A stretch of 64,000 nt of DNA. Origin: Amycolatopsis palatopharyngis (GTDB lineage: Bacteria > Actinomycetota > Actinomycetes > Mycobacteriales > Pseudonocardiaceae). The notes beneath the pieces are model-generated. The model did not search any database, had not been told where the DNA came from, and saw only the letters and a program-made list of their open reading frames with translations. The DNA is taken from the NCBI RefSeq assembly GCF_003385185.1, contig NZ_PQHZ01000011.1, positions 62,001 through 126,000 on the forward strand, given 5' to 3'. The translations under genes and the position numbers were made by a program. Positions 32,270 through 40,741 of this stretch are shown here, one piece after another; within the stretch, counting starts at the first letter, position 1, and each line of letters opens with the position of its first letter.

Positions 32270-33340
32270 TCACCCCACCAGGGCACGCAGTGTTTCCATG
32301 TTCCCGGGCTCCTTTCTGAGGCGACCCCTGTCGATCTCTGCCACAAGATCGTGCAGAGCCGCGTTGACCGGCGTGGGCACACCGTGGGTGGCGCCCTGTC
32401 GCACGACGAACCCGTTGAGGTAGCGCACTTCCGTACGACGGCCTCGGTCGACGTCCTGAAGCAGGGAAGGCCTGCTCTCGGAAGCACCGGTGCGTTCCGC
32501 AGCCATCTCGGCCATCGCCGCTGACAGTTCCGCCTCCGCGCCATGGTCGCTCAGCGCCCGGTGGAACAGTTCCGGGCGAATACGTCCGAAGACCAGCGCA
32601 GGCTGCACGCCTGACGCCTCGGCCACGGCCAGGGTCTCCCCTGCCGCTCGGGTGATGAGAGGTACCGATCGCGGATCGGACCACAACCGCTTCGTGGTCC
32701 ATCCGGTCAGGCCGGCCGGCGCATTAGTCATGGTGTTGACAGCGAGCTTTGCCCACTTCACAGCCGGCAGGTCCGCGACGACCTCGGTGTCGCCTGCCGG
32801 CTGGATCAGCTCGGCAACGTACTGCGCGGGCGCGATCGGGGCAGCACCCACGGCGCCAAGGCTGAAAGTCCGCCGACCTCGCGGAAGGTACCTCGTGACA
32901 CGACCGGGCGCGGTGAGCTCCGCCGGCACATGAACCGAGCAGCCGACCAACCGTCCCCGCGGGAGAACTTTCGCAATCCACTCTTCGGCCATCCCATTCT
33001 GCACGGGGACGACGATGGTGTCGTCCTGAATCAGCGAGGCCATCAGTGCCAGCGCGTTCGCGCTCTCGTACGCCTTGACCGCGAGAAGCAGAACATCGAG
33101 TGGTCGCGCGATGTTCTGTACCTCGTCGATGTTGTGGGCGTCGACTCGTGCCCGCACGGCCTCGTCCGGCGCCTGGATCTCCACTCCGTGGCCACGGACC
33201 TCCTCCACGTTCCTGAACCAGCTGTCGACAACGCTCACGGAGCGGCCAGCGAGAGTCAGATGCGCCGCCAGCAGGGACCCGATGCTGCCACAGCCGATAA
33301 TCCCGATGTGCGGCTCACCGCTGGGCTGCCACTCAGCCAC
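32270..33340 (-). CDS. Ketopantoate reductase (ApbA/PanE) family protein
   Basis: The protein has 356 residues. The Rossmann start IGIIGCGSIGSLLAAHLTLA is followed by DVLLLAVKAYESANALALM, VVPVQNGMAEEWIAKVLPRG and, in the C-terminal helical domain, VKWAKLAVNTMTNAPAGLTG with the family Lys and Asn. True pantothenate biosynthesis enzymes are shorter, and this one sits at the end of a TRAP/dehydrogenase operon, so it more probably reduces or oxidises a different 2-oxo/2-hydroxy acid. GTG start at 33340, 42 bp after the RraA pseudogene. Confidence 0.85.
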   Translation of the reverse strand: MAEWQPSGEPHIGIIGCGSIGSLLAAHLTLAGRSVSVVDSWFRNVEEVRGHGVEIQAPDEAVRARVDAHNIDEVQNIARPLDVLLLAVKAYESANALALMASLIQDDTIVVPVQNGMAEEWIAKVLPRGRLVGCSVHVPAELTAPGRVTRYLPRGRRTFSLGAVGAAPIAPAQYVAELIQPAGDTEVVADLPAVKWAKLAVNTMTNAPAGLTGWTTKRLWSDPRSVPLITRAAGETLAVAEASGVQPALVFGRIRPELFHRALSDHGAEAELSAAMAEMAAERTGASESRPSLLQDVDRGRRTEVRYLNGFVVRQGATHGVPTPVNAALHDLVAEIDRGRLRKEPGNMETLRALVG

Positions 33341-33382
33341 GGGTTGGTCCAGGCTCTGCGGCGAGCGGCGTCAACACCGGCC

Positions 33383-34065
33383 TCACATCGTGCCCGCTTC
33401 TCTGCGGGCTGACGAGAAGCCGGCTCGGGTGCTGAGCGCCTGCCGGAACGCCTCGTCCCGATCCTGCAGCTGAGCGGCGTACGCGAGGACCGGCGACCGC
33501 TGGGCGCACGGAACCACGCAGATCCCGGTGGAGTCGGCGATGACAAGGTCGCGGTCGTTGACCACGGCACCTCCCACGGTTACCGGCGCACCCACGTTCG
33601 TGACGGCGAGCCTGCCCTTGCCACTGCGTGGTGTCGCACCGCGGGCCCAGACCGCGAGTCGCAGCGCCGACACCTCGGCAAGACCCCGGATTCCAGCCGG
33701 CGTTGACCAACCCCACGCACCCCGAGCAGCCGTGCGAGTGGCCGCCAGCCCTCCCCACGGAGGCAACGGATGTCGCCTCCCAGCCCAGGACCAACATGTC
33801 GCCCTCCTGGCCCTCGTCCAGGTACTCGGCCAAGCCGGGGATGTTCGCCTCGTCGGAGTCCACCACTGTCGCGGTACGGGCGAACCCGATCGCACTCTGG
33901 ATGTCGGTCGGCACGTTGGTCAGTCCATTGACGACGCCGAGCGGCAGGCCGAGATGCTCCATAGCGTCGGAAACGGCCGGACTCTCGTCCGCGGGCCTGC
34001 CATACGTCTCCCTTCGTCAGGAGTTGAGCAGCTGAGTCAGTGCGGCCAACGTCGCTCCCCCTCAT
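33383..34065 (-). pseudogene. RraA-like aldolase pseudogene with frameshifts
   Basis: The N-terminal part reads AVSDAMEHLGLPLGVVNGLT and DMLVLGWEATSVASVG in one frame. The C-terminal part GLAATRTAARGA, GLAEVSALRLAVWARGATPR then SGKGRLAVTNVGAPVTVGGA and IADSTGICVVP is in another. A short piece (VGLVNAG) in the first frame again suggests at least three indels. Upstream of MEHLG the frame hits a stop, so the start is lost too. Intact relatives are 4-hydroxy-4-methyl-2-oxoglutarate aldolase/RraA-family proteins. The intact paralogue is at 51642-52331 in the opposite arm. Confidence 0.8.
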
Positions 34066-34161
34066 AGCGAACGAGCATGTTGCGGGGAGCCTAGGTGCTC
34101 GTGCATGAGCGCAGCAACCCGCGCAGCTAAAGTCCGCGATCGGGGCAACGCCAAAAATGGT

Positions 34162-35439
34162 TTAGAACTGGCTCGGGAGCCAAGTGGTCAACGGCGGCCA
34201 GTAGGTGATGACAATCAGCGTCACGACGGCCGAGGCGAGGTACGGCCAGGCGGCACGGGCCACCGTCATCACCGGGAGCCGGGCGATCGACGACGTCACG
34301 AACAGGCACATGCCGACGGGGGGCGTCAGCAGACCCATCATGAGGTTGAAGACGATTATGATGCCCAGATGAATCGGGTCGATATCCAGAGCGGCCGCGA
34401 TCGGGAGCAGCAACGGCGTGAACACCAGGATCGCGGCGTTGCTCTCCATAAACATGCCGAAGACCAGCAACGCAAGGTTGATGAGCAGCAGGACGCCGAC
34501 GACCCCGAGCCCGGAGTCGGCCAGAGCGCCCGAGAGCACCTGCGGGAACCCTGACCGGATCAGCACCCACCCGAAGGCGCTGGCCAAAGCGATGATGAAC
34601 AGGATCGCGGCGCTCAGCACGGCCGTCTCGAGGAAGACCTTGGGGAGGTCCCGCCAGTTGAGCTCGCGGTAGAAGACAGCGGCAAGCAGCAGGGCGTAGA
34701 AGGCGGCGATCGCTGCTGACTCAGTAGCGGTGAAGATCCCTGAGACGATCCCCAGGACGATGATCAGCGGCATGATCAGCGCCGCTACGGCGTCTCTCGT
34801 GGCGGTCAACGCATGGCTCCACGTGATCCGATGCATCCGGGGGTAGCCGCGACGAAGGGAGATCAGCACGGTCATGATGAGGATCACCAAGCCGAAGAGC
34901 AGCCCCGGGAAGACTCCGGCGAGGAACAGCGCGCCGATCGGTAGCCCAGAGGCGAGCCCGTAAACGATGATCGGGATCGACGGCGGGATGATCGGCCCGA
35001 CGATGCTCGAGCCTGCGGTGACGCCCGCAGCGAAGGACCGCGGGTAGCCCTGCTGGACCATCCCGGGGATCATAGCCTTCCCGACGGCGGATGCGTCGGC
35101 AACAGCCGAACCAGAAATGCCGGCGAAGAAAACGCTCACGGCGATGTTGACTGCGCCGAGGCCGCCGGGCAGCCAACCGACGAGTAGGTTAGCGAAGTTG
35201 ATCAGCCGCCGCGTGATCCCTCCTGCGTTCATCAGTGACCCGGCAAGCAGGAACAGTGGTATCGCGGTCAGCGCGAACGAGTCGGCGCCGGTGCCCACTC
35301 GCTGCGCCACGGTCACCACCGGGAGCTCGAGTACGAACAGGAGGTACACGGCAGCTGTCGCCAGAAAAGCGTAGCTGACCGGCACGCCGATGAGGATCAG
35401 GACCAGGAGCCCGACTAGCAGGAGGATGCCGGTGATCAT
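34162..35439 (-). CDS. dctM: TRAP transporter large permease DctM
   Basis: The protein has 425 residues with about twelve membrane segments. DctM motifs: FLLAGSLMNAGGITRRLINF, NIAVSVFFAGISGSAVADAS, SSIVGPIIPPSIPIIVYG, and FNLMMGLLTPPVGMCLFVTS. It is the ion-coupled import channel of a tripartite TRAP transporter, together with the DctQ and DctP genes just upstream. GGGAGG six bases before the ATG (35439) supports the start, which overlaps the DctQ stop by 4 bp. Import of a C4-C6 acid or sugar acid is expected. Confidence 0.93.
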   Translation of the reverse strand: MITGILLLVGLLVLILIGVPVSYAFLATAAVYLLFVLELPVVTVAQRVGTGADSFALTAIPLFLLAGSLMNAGGITRRLINFANLLVGWLPGGLGAVNIAVSVFFAGISGSAVADASAVGKAMIPGMVQQGYPRSFAAGVTAGSSIVGPIIPPSIPIIVYGLASGLPIGALFLAGVFPGLLFGLVILIMTVLISLRRGYPRMHRITWSHALTATRDAVAALIMPLIIVLGIVSGIFTATESAAIAAFYALLLAAVFYRELNWRDLPKVFLETAVLSAAILFIIALASAFGWVLIRSGFPQVLSGALADSGLGVVGVLLLINLALLVFGMFMESNAAILVFTPLLLPIAAALDIDPIHLGIIIVFNLMMGLLTPPVGMCLFVTSSIARLPVMTVARAAWPYLASAVVTLIVITYWPPLTTWLPSQF

Positions 35440-36005
35440 TTTGTCCCTCCCTCGACGCGAGCGCGGTTCGCGCGCCAGGCCCGCTCGGCGAGCGACAGCA
35501 GCAGCAGCACGCCGCATGACGGGACCGCCGCGTAGAAGGTGGCCACGGGGATGTCGAGTGCGGGAGTATCTCTGGCCATCGTCGCCTGGACGAGCTGCCA
35601 GCCCGCGACGACGAAGATCACCGCCACGATCGCGATCGTCCCCTGGATGACCGCGGCCGCGGAACTGGCGACCCACGTCCAGCAGCGTTTGGTGGCGAGC
35701 TGCTCCAGGGCGTCCACCGCGATGTCCGCCCCCATTCTGTAGGCTAGGGCCGCGCCGATGAAGGTTAACCAGACGAGCTGCAGCCGGGTCGCTTCGTCGG
35801 TCCATGTGAGTGGACTGTTGAAGCCGTAGCGCATAACAACCTGCAGCAGGACCGTGGCGAGGATGCCCATGAGGAGCACCACGCAGACGTCGGCCAGCGC
35901 CTTGCTGAACCGACCTTCGGCGGCGGGAAGGTCCTCCGCGTCCAGGCCCTGGTGAGCGGCCGCGGCCGGCTGCCGCGCACCAGGGCCTTCGGCCGCGGAA
36001 GTCAC
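35436..36005 (-). CDS. dctQ: TRAP transporter small permease DctQ
   Basis: The protein has 189 residues and four membrane segments. The DctQ core is recognised by LLQVVMRYGFNSPLTWTDEA then TRLQLVWLTFIGAALAYRMG. An Ala/Gly-rich cytosolic N-terminus of about 35 residues precedes it. It links the binding protein to the large permease. GTG start at 36005 within a 4-bp overlap with dctP; it overlaps dctM by 4 bp as well, so the three subunits are made in a coupled series. Confidence 0.9.
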   Translation of the reverse strand: MTSAAEGPGARQPAAAAHQGLDAEDLPAAEGRFSKALADVCVVLLMGILATVLLQVVMRYGFNSPLTWTDEATRLQLVWLTFIGAALAYRMGADIAVDALEQLATKRCWTWVASSAAAVIQGTIAIVAVIFVVAGWQLVQATMARDTPALDIPVATFYAAVPSCGVLLLLSLAERAWRANRARVEGGTK

Positions 36006-37027
36006 TCTTGCTCCACCAGCTCGTACAGGTCGGCGAAGGCGCTGCCTTGGGTCTCGCGAACTGGCTGCGTGCTCTTCCGGAACGCGTTGATGTCGGGCTC
36101 GACGACCGTCATCCCCTCGCCCTCGAGCTCCTCGCGAAGCTGCTTCTCCTGCTGCTTCACCTCGTCGCGGAACTCCTCGCTCACCTGGTCCGAGGCGTTG
36201 CGGATGCCTTCCTGCTGCTTCTCCGAGAGCGACTCCCAGGCGCTGTCCGAGATAGCCAGCGCCAGCGGCTCGATGATGTGGCCTGTCAGGTTCAGGTGGG
36301 ACTGCACCTGCGCGAACCCGGAGGACTGGATCAGCGCGAGAGGGTTCTCCTGCCCATCGATGGTCCCCTGCTGTAGCGCGGTGAAGACTTCAGGAAACTC
36401 CATCGGCGTGGGGTTGGCCGCCATCGCCTCGAACCCCTCGATGAACATCGGGTTCTCCGGAACCCGGATCCGCAGGCCGCTGAGATCGTTCGGGGTGTTC
36501 AGCGCCTTGTTCGTAGTAATGTGGCGGGGGCCGCGCGGCCACAGGCCGATGACGGTAGTTTCCGTCTCCTCGTCGAGCCTCTGGCGTACGGCTTCACCGA
36601 GTTCCCCGCTGTAGGCGTCTGCGGCCTCATCGATGCTGTCGAACATGAAGGGCGTCACAAAAAACTCGCCCACGTCGCTCACCGCATTGTAGACGCCGGC
36701 GCCACCAACCCAAATGTCAGTCGTTCCCAGGGCGAGGCCCTCGAGGATGTCCCGGTCCCCGCCGGCCTGCCCCGCAGGGAAGACCTCGATCTCCACACTG
36801 CCGTCCGTCTCGTCGGCAACCGCCTCGACGAAGCGGGCCGTCGCCTCGGCCTGCGGGTCTTTCTCTGGCCAGACGTGTCCCAGGGTCAGCGAGACGTTCC
36901 CCTGCTGGCTGTCTCCCTCAGCCTTGGCGCCATCGGCACCGTCGCCCGAGTCGCCGCACCCGACGAGCGTGACGGTAAGGGCGGTGGCCGTTGCGACGCC
37001 GTAGAGGCGGCGAAGTCGCGAGTTCAT
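36002..37027 (-). CDS. dctP: TRAP transporter solute-binding lipoprotein DctP
   Basis: The protein has 341 residues. The lipobox VTLVGC is near residue 24, followed by an acidic Gly-rich linker. The DctP fold is clear from VSLTLGHVWPEKDPQAEATA, DLSGLRIRVPENPMFIEGFE (with the conserved carboxylate-binding Arg), ANPTPMEFPEVFTALQQGTI and DGQENPLALI. It captures a carboxylate outside the membrane for DctQM. It is closely similar in layout to the DctP at 41443-42462 across the divergent centre, so the two systems may import related acids. Confidence 0.93.
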   Translation of the reverse strand: MNSRLRRLYGVATATALTVTLVGCGDSGDGADGAKAEGDSQQGNVSLTLGHVWPEKDPQAEATARFVEAVADETDGSVEIEVFPAGQAGGDRDILEGLALGTTDIWVGGAGVYNAVSDVGEFFVTPFMFDSIDEAADAYSGELGEAVRQRLDEETETTVIGLWPRGPRHITTNKALNTPNDLSGLRIRVPENPMFIEGFEAMAANPTPMEFPEVFTALQQGTIDGQENPLALIQSSGFAQVQSHLNLTGHIIEPLALAISDSAWESLSEKQQEGIRNASDQVSEEFRDEVKQQEKQLREELEGEGMTVVEPDINAFRKSTQPVRETQGSAFADLYELVEQE

Positions 37028-37069
37028 AGCAGTCCTTCCAGTGGATAATCAGAGTGGGGCGTGCGGGGC

Positions 37070-37215
37070 GCGGATTGCTACTGCGCTACCCGTGTTCGCC
37101 ACGACACGGAGGCCGGTGTCTTTAGAGAACACCTCCGCGTCGATTTTGTCGGTCAGCTGGGTGATCAACCGCAATACATTGTCGAGCGGCTGAGAGACAC
37201 GAAAAGCGGAGTGCC
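37070..37215 (-). pseudogene. D-isomer 2-hydroxyacid dehydrogenase N-terminal remnant (tentative)
   Basis: In one minus frame, LDNVLRLITQLTDKIDAEVF and SKDTGLRVVANTGSAV resemble the N-terminal strand-helix of D-2-hydroxyacid dehydrogenases (ALLxLLTDxIDAExLxxxxxLRVVANxAVG), as in the intact enzyme at 52328. The rest is missing. A short ATG frame just upstream (MKIAAIQPTYDDSLQRLRDV, from 37299) may be another scrap. It lies downstream of the Ldh_2 gene, matching the gene order of the opposite arm. The motif is short, so the call is tentative. Confidence 0.4.
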
Positions 37216-37343
37216 ACAGCTCGGACGGCGTCCAAGCAGACGTCCCTCAGGCGCTGCAGCGAGTCGTCGTAGGTTGGCTGGATGGCAGCAATTTTCATGC
37301 TCTGGTCCTGAACATCGTCGTTTATTCGGGGAGAGAGCCCTAT

Positions 37344-38399
37344 CTAGGCAGGTGCGCTCGGTGTATCCACACCCAGCTCTGATGCCAACACGCTCAGCGC
37401 GGCCCACGTTGTCGCGCTGAGCAATACTCCCTGTTCATCGGCCAGGTGAGCTGCGCGCTGCTCGGGTTCACCGGGAAGCAGGACAGTGTCGAGGCCCCCG
37501 GTGGGAGGTAGCGAACCGACCCAGCTCAGGAAGTTCTCCAACTCATCACCGTAGCGATCGAGCTGACTGGTGAAGTCGGCCACGAAGAAGGCATGGCCGA
37601 CATTCTGTGGTCGCTCCCAGTCCTCGTACATATTGCCGATGTCGGCTCCGGAGGCAGCACCGGCGAAAACACCACACAGCAGGTCGATCATGAGCGCCAA
37701 CCCGGAGCCCTTGGGGCCCGCGAATGGCAACATGGCGCCCTTCAGCGCTTCCGCGGCGACAGTGGTCGGTCTGCCTCCGGCATCGATGCCCCAGCCCGGC
37801 GGGATCGACTCCCCCTTGCTGTCCGCGACGATGATCTTTCCACGCGCGACGGCACTGGAGGCGATGTCGAGCACGACTGGCGGCTCCCGAGGACGGGGAA
37901 CGGCCACCGCGAGTGGGTTGGTACCGACCGCGGGAGTCCGTCCGCCGTGATAGGTCATGGTGACCGGCGCGTTGGACATCGCCACCGCAAAGTAGCCACG
38001 CTCGGCAGCGCCGCGGGCGTAGAACCCCATGGTGCCGCAGTGGTTGCTGTTTCTCGCAGCACTGGCACCGATGCCGTACTCGTCGGCCAGCCGACAGGCC
38101 GCGTCCACCGCGGTCGTGGCCACCAGAGCGCCCATCGCGTTGCGGCCGTCCACGCTTGCACGTGCGCCGGACATCCGCACCGTAGGAACCGCCACTGGGT
38201 CGACCATGCCCTCACGCAGCCGCCTCACATAGATTGGCAGCCGGATCAGGCCGTGCGAGGAGACACCGTGCCGATCGGCGTCGACAAGGCTCTCGGCCAC
38301 CAGTGCGGCGGCGCGACCAGCCATGCCGGTCGCCCGTAGCACCTGTGTGGCGAAGGAAACCAGATCGCTCTCGGGACGCCGTACGTTGCCGTTGCTCAT
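37344..38399 (-). CDS. Malate/L-lactate dehydrogenase family (Ldh_2) oxidoreductase
   Basis: The protein has 351 residues. Ldh_2 markers: DRHGVSSHGLIRLPIYVRRL, SAARNSNHCGTMGFYARGAA, AVGTNPLAVAVPRP, VVLDIASSAVARGKIIVADS and FAGPKGSGLALMIDLLCGVF. It oxidises a 2-hydroxy acid with NAD(P). The gene is second in a minus-strand run headed by the iron-type alcohol dehydrogenase, overlapping it by 4 bp. Its counterpart in the other arm is at 50567-51640. An intergenic gap of about 315 bp with a decayed fragment separates it from dctP. Confidence 0.9.
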   Translation of the reverse strand: MSNGNVRRPESDLVSFATQVLRATGMAGRAAALVAESLVDADRHGVSSHGLIRLPIYVRRLREGMVDPVAVPTVRMSGARASVDGRNAMGALVATTAVDAACRLADEYGIGASAARNSNHCGTMGFYARGAAERGYFAVAMSNAPVTMTYHGGRTPAVGTNPLAVAVPRPREPPVVLDIASSAVARGKIIVADSKGESIPPGWGIDAGGRPTTVAAEALKGAMLPFAGPKGSGLALMIDLLCGVFAGAASGADIGNMYEDWERPQNVGHAFFVADFTSQLDRYGDELENFLSWVGSLPPTGGLDTVLLPGEPEQRAAHLADEQGVLLSATTWAALSVLASELGVDTPSAPA

Positions 38400-39571
38400 A
38401 AGGCGGCGCGCAGCAGGTCGGTGAGTTCGCTCTCGCCCGCGATTCGGGGATTGGCCTGGGTGTTATCGCTACCCAGCGCGATCTCGACTATCGGCTTGAA
38501 GTCGGCCTCGCCCACGTCCCAATCGCGTAGACGAGTGGTCAGGCCCACATCGGAGCGAAGTGTACGCACGGCGTCGGCAAGGCGATCCGCCCCGGGGTCC
38601 AGACACCGGGCTAGCTCGGCATAGCGGCCCGGCTCGGCCCGCTCGTTGAATGCGCACATCTCGGGAAGCATGTGCGCCACAGCGACACCGTGCGGAATTT
38701 TGTGCGCGGCACCCAGTGGAACCGCCAGCGCGTGGGCAAGGCCGAGCCTGGTCGAGTTGGCCGCGAGTTCGGCGATACAACTCGCGGCCAACATGCCCAT
38801 CCGTGCCTGCCGATTGGTCGGATCGTGCACCGCGTCGCGCAGGTGAGTGCCAATCAGCGTGACGGCGTGCCGCGCGTGTCCCTCGGAGATCGGGTTGTTC
38901 CACACGCTGCCGTACGACTCCACGGCATGGGCGAGCGCGTCGAAGCCGGTTGCTGCGGTGATCCCTGCAGGCAACCCAGTTGTCAGTTCGGGGTCGAGCA
39001 GAGCCAGCCTAGGTATCACACGCATCGACGAGATGCTGACCTTGCGTTGCGAGGCCGGATCGCTGAGCACACAGAACCTGGTGACCTCGCTGCCTGTGCC
39101 CGCAGTGGTCGGCACAGCGAACACCGTCAGGGGCGCGACGTCAACCTTCTCGGGACCGACAAGATCGAGGACCGGTCGGCCCGATACGGCCACTGCCGCA
39201 GCGGCCTTCGCCGCGTCCAGCGGACTACCCCCGCCGAGCGCCACCACCACGTCGTGCCCACCGTCGTGGATCATCCGCGCGGCGGCGTCCACCGAGTCGG
39301 TGGTCGGATCGGATTCGATCGCGTCGAACACCGCTACCGAGTCCCGACCGCCGGGCAGAGCGGCGAGGACGACATCGAGAACCCCGGCCGACCTGATACC
39401 CGCGTCTGTGATGACCAACGGTTTGCGCACCCCGTACCGGGCGAGTTCCGCAGGCAACCTCGCGATCACATTCGGGCCGCCGACAATCCTGGTAGGTATC
39501 TCGTAGTCGAATTCACGCAGCGAGGAACGCTCACGCAACTGGACGTTTTTGGGCTGCACCGGCCTACTCAC
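38396..39571 (-). CDS. Iron-containing alcohol dehydrogenase
   Basis: The protein has 391 residues. The group III alcohol dehydrogenase signatures are VVVALGGGSPLDAAKAAAAV (cofactor), AVPTTAGTGSEVTRFCVLSD, FDALAHAVESYGS and GLAHALAVPLGAAHKIPHGV, supplying the Asp and His metal ligands. The start is a GTG at 39571 preceded by AGGAGG four bases away; the longer frame from the ATG at 39601 would translate the ribosome site. Likely substrates are hydroxy acids, lactaldehyde or glycolaldehyde. It is the first structural gene behind the GntR regulator at 39643, both on the minus strand. Confidence 0.9.
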   Translation of the reverse strand: MSRPVQPKNVQLRERSSLREFDYEIPTRIVGGPNVIARLPAELARYGVRKPLVITDAGIRSAGVLDVVLAALPGGRDSVAVFDAIESDPTTDSVDAAARMIHDGGHDVVVALGGGSPLDAAKAAAAVAVSGRPVLDLVGPEKVDVAPLTVFAVPTTAGTGSEVTRFCVLSDPASQRKVSISSMRVIPRLALLDPELTTGLPAGITAATGFDALAHAVESYGSVWNNPISEGHARHAVTLIGTHLRDAVHDPTNRQARMGMLAASCIAELAANSTRLGLAHALAVPLGAAHKIPHGVAVAHMLPEMCAFNERAEPGRYAELARCLDPGADRLADAVRTLRSDVGLTTRLRDWDVGEADFKPIVEIALGSDNTQANPRIAGESELTDLLRAAL

Positions 39572-39642
39572 TAATCCTCCTGCAAGACACGCCGCATCCA
39601 TCCGAGGCGCATAAGGTCTAAAACGAATACCTGGGCGCGCGG

Positions 39643-40344
39643 TCAGAAACGGCCCGCGGCACGCTCCGCCTTGATATGCTCGGCCATCAGTTCTTCGCCT
39701 CGAGTGAGGTGATGAAGCAGAGCGTCGATCGCTCGGTTCAGGTCACGTTCGGCGATCGCCCTCGTAATGCTCTTGTGTTCGGCCAGATTCTCCTCGATCC
39801 GCCCCTGGTAGCCGGTCGACAAGAAATGGCGCCCACGATCAATTTGCCTTTCCACAATTCCGTAGAAGCCAATGATACGATTGTTTTCGGTACACGCGAC
39901 CATCTTCTTGTGAAACTCATTGTCCCGCCGGAAATACCGCGAGTACTCCGAGACCTCGATGGGTTCTTCGAAGTCGTCGAAGAACCTACTCAGAATCTGA
40001 ATTTCGCGTGGGTCGGGTTCGTGACCACCGAGCAGTTGGCGCAGCCCAAGGGGTTCGAGCGCCTTCCGAAGCTCGAAAAGCTCACTCAGGTCGCGCTCGT
40101 CGAATCCGGCGATCTCCCACCCCGTTCCACGGTCGCGCGGTGCGACCAGCCCGGATGCCGCGAGCCGCTGCAACGCCTCGCGCACTGGCGTCCGGCTCAC
40201 CTCAAGTCGCGCGCTCAGCGTCCGGTCCGTCACGACCTCGCCCGGCTTGAGCTCACACCGGACGATTGCGTCCTCTAGTGCTTCGAACACACGGTCACTC
40301 AAGCTGACCACACGCTGAGGTTTGATCAAGGAACCTTCACGCAT
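39643..40344 (-). CDS. GntR family regulator, FCD subgroup
   Basis: The protein has 233 residues. The winged helix has LSDRVFEALEDAIVRCELKP and RLEVSRTPVREALQRLAASG. The FCD domain has RYFRRDNEFHKKMVACTENN and EHKSITRAIAERDLNRAID with the metal-site His residues. It heads the minus arm (alcohol dehydrogenase, Ldh_2, TRAP, KPR). A perfect GGTATACC tandem (40359-40374) begins 15 bp before its start, fitting autoregulation. It is clearly paralogous to the divergent GntR at 40742. Confidence 0.92.
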   Translation of the reverse strand: MREGSLIKPQRVVSLSDRVFEALEDAIVRCELKPGEVVTDRTLSARLEVSRTPVREALQRLAASGLVAPRDRGTGWEIAGFDERDLSELFELRKALEPLGLRQLLGGHEPDPREIQILSRFFDDFEEPIEVSEYSRYFRRDNEFHKKMVACTENNRIIGFYGIVERQIDRGRHFLSTGYQGRIEENLAEHKSITRAIAERDLNRAIDALLHHLTRGEELMAEHIKAERAAGRF

Positions 40345-40358
40345 CGGACGAGTATGTG

Positions 40359-40374
40359 GGTATACCGGTATACC
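40359..40374. promoter_or_regulatory. Operator GGTATACCGGTATACC
   Basis: This perfect 16-bp palindrome is also two tandem copies of the 8-bp palindrome GGTATACC. It lies 15 bp upstream of the minus-strand GntR start. GGTATACC recurs in the operator of the other GntR gene at 40726-40737. GntR/FCD operators of the TTGGTATACCAA type are known. Likely binding site of one or both regulators. Confidence 0.75.
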
Positions 40375-40725
40375 GTCAACCTCCTGATTGGCGTTCGGCT
40401 CACTCCAAGGACGAACGGCAACCCAGGCCGCGGCCTGATCGGCGAGGTCGCGTTAGGGCCTGTGACCTCCCGTCCCAGCACGGCAACTGGGCCTTCTGCC
40501 CCTGTCGATCACGTTGCTCGGCGGTAGCACCTATCCAGACTCCAAGACCGGGGACAGTTCGCCGAGCAGCGGCGTCCGCACGACATGGCCAAGCACCGGG
40601 AAGCAGTCTTGATGCTGACAGAACGCCGGCTAGCCGTTCCCGTTGGGCGAGCAGGCGAGCCGCCTCCACCAGCCTCCGACCGCGTAACAAGTCGATAACG
40701 CCATCTGGTGTACGGGATTCGGAAT
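40375..40725. other. Spacer between the two divergent GntR genes
   Basis: About 350 bp separate the two operators. The minus strand is open for much of it, but the encoded sequence (LLRGRRLVEAARLLAQRERL and following) matches no family I recognise and overlaps the second regulator's start. I regard it as non-coding or decayed sequence. Confidence 0.4.
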
Positions 40726-40737
40726 TTGGTATACCAA
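40726..40737. promoter_or_regulatory. Operator TTGGTATACCAA overlapping the promoter of the plus-arm GntR gene
   Basis: A perfect 12-bp palindrome ends 4 bp before the GTG start at 40742. The TATACC within it (40730-40735) is correctly placed to be the -10 element of a transcript starting at the GTG itself, so the mRNA may be leaderless. A repressor on the palindrome would then block RNA polymerase directly. Confidence 0.7.
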
Positions 40738-40741
40738 CGGC

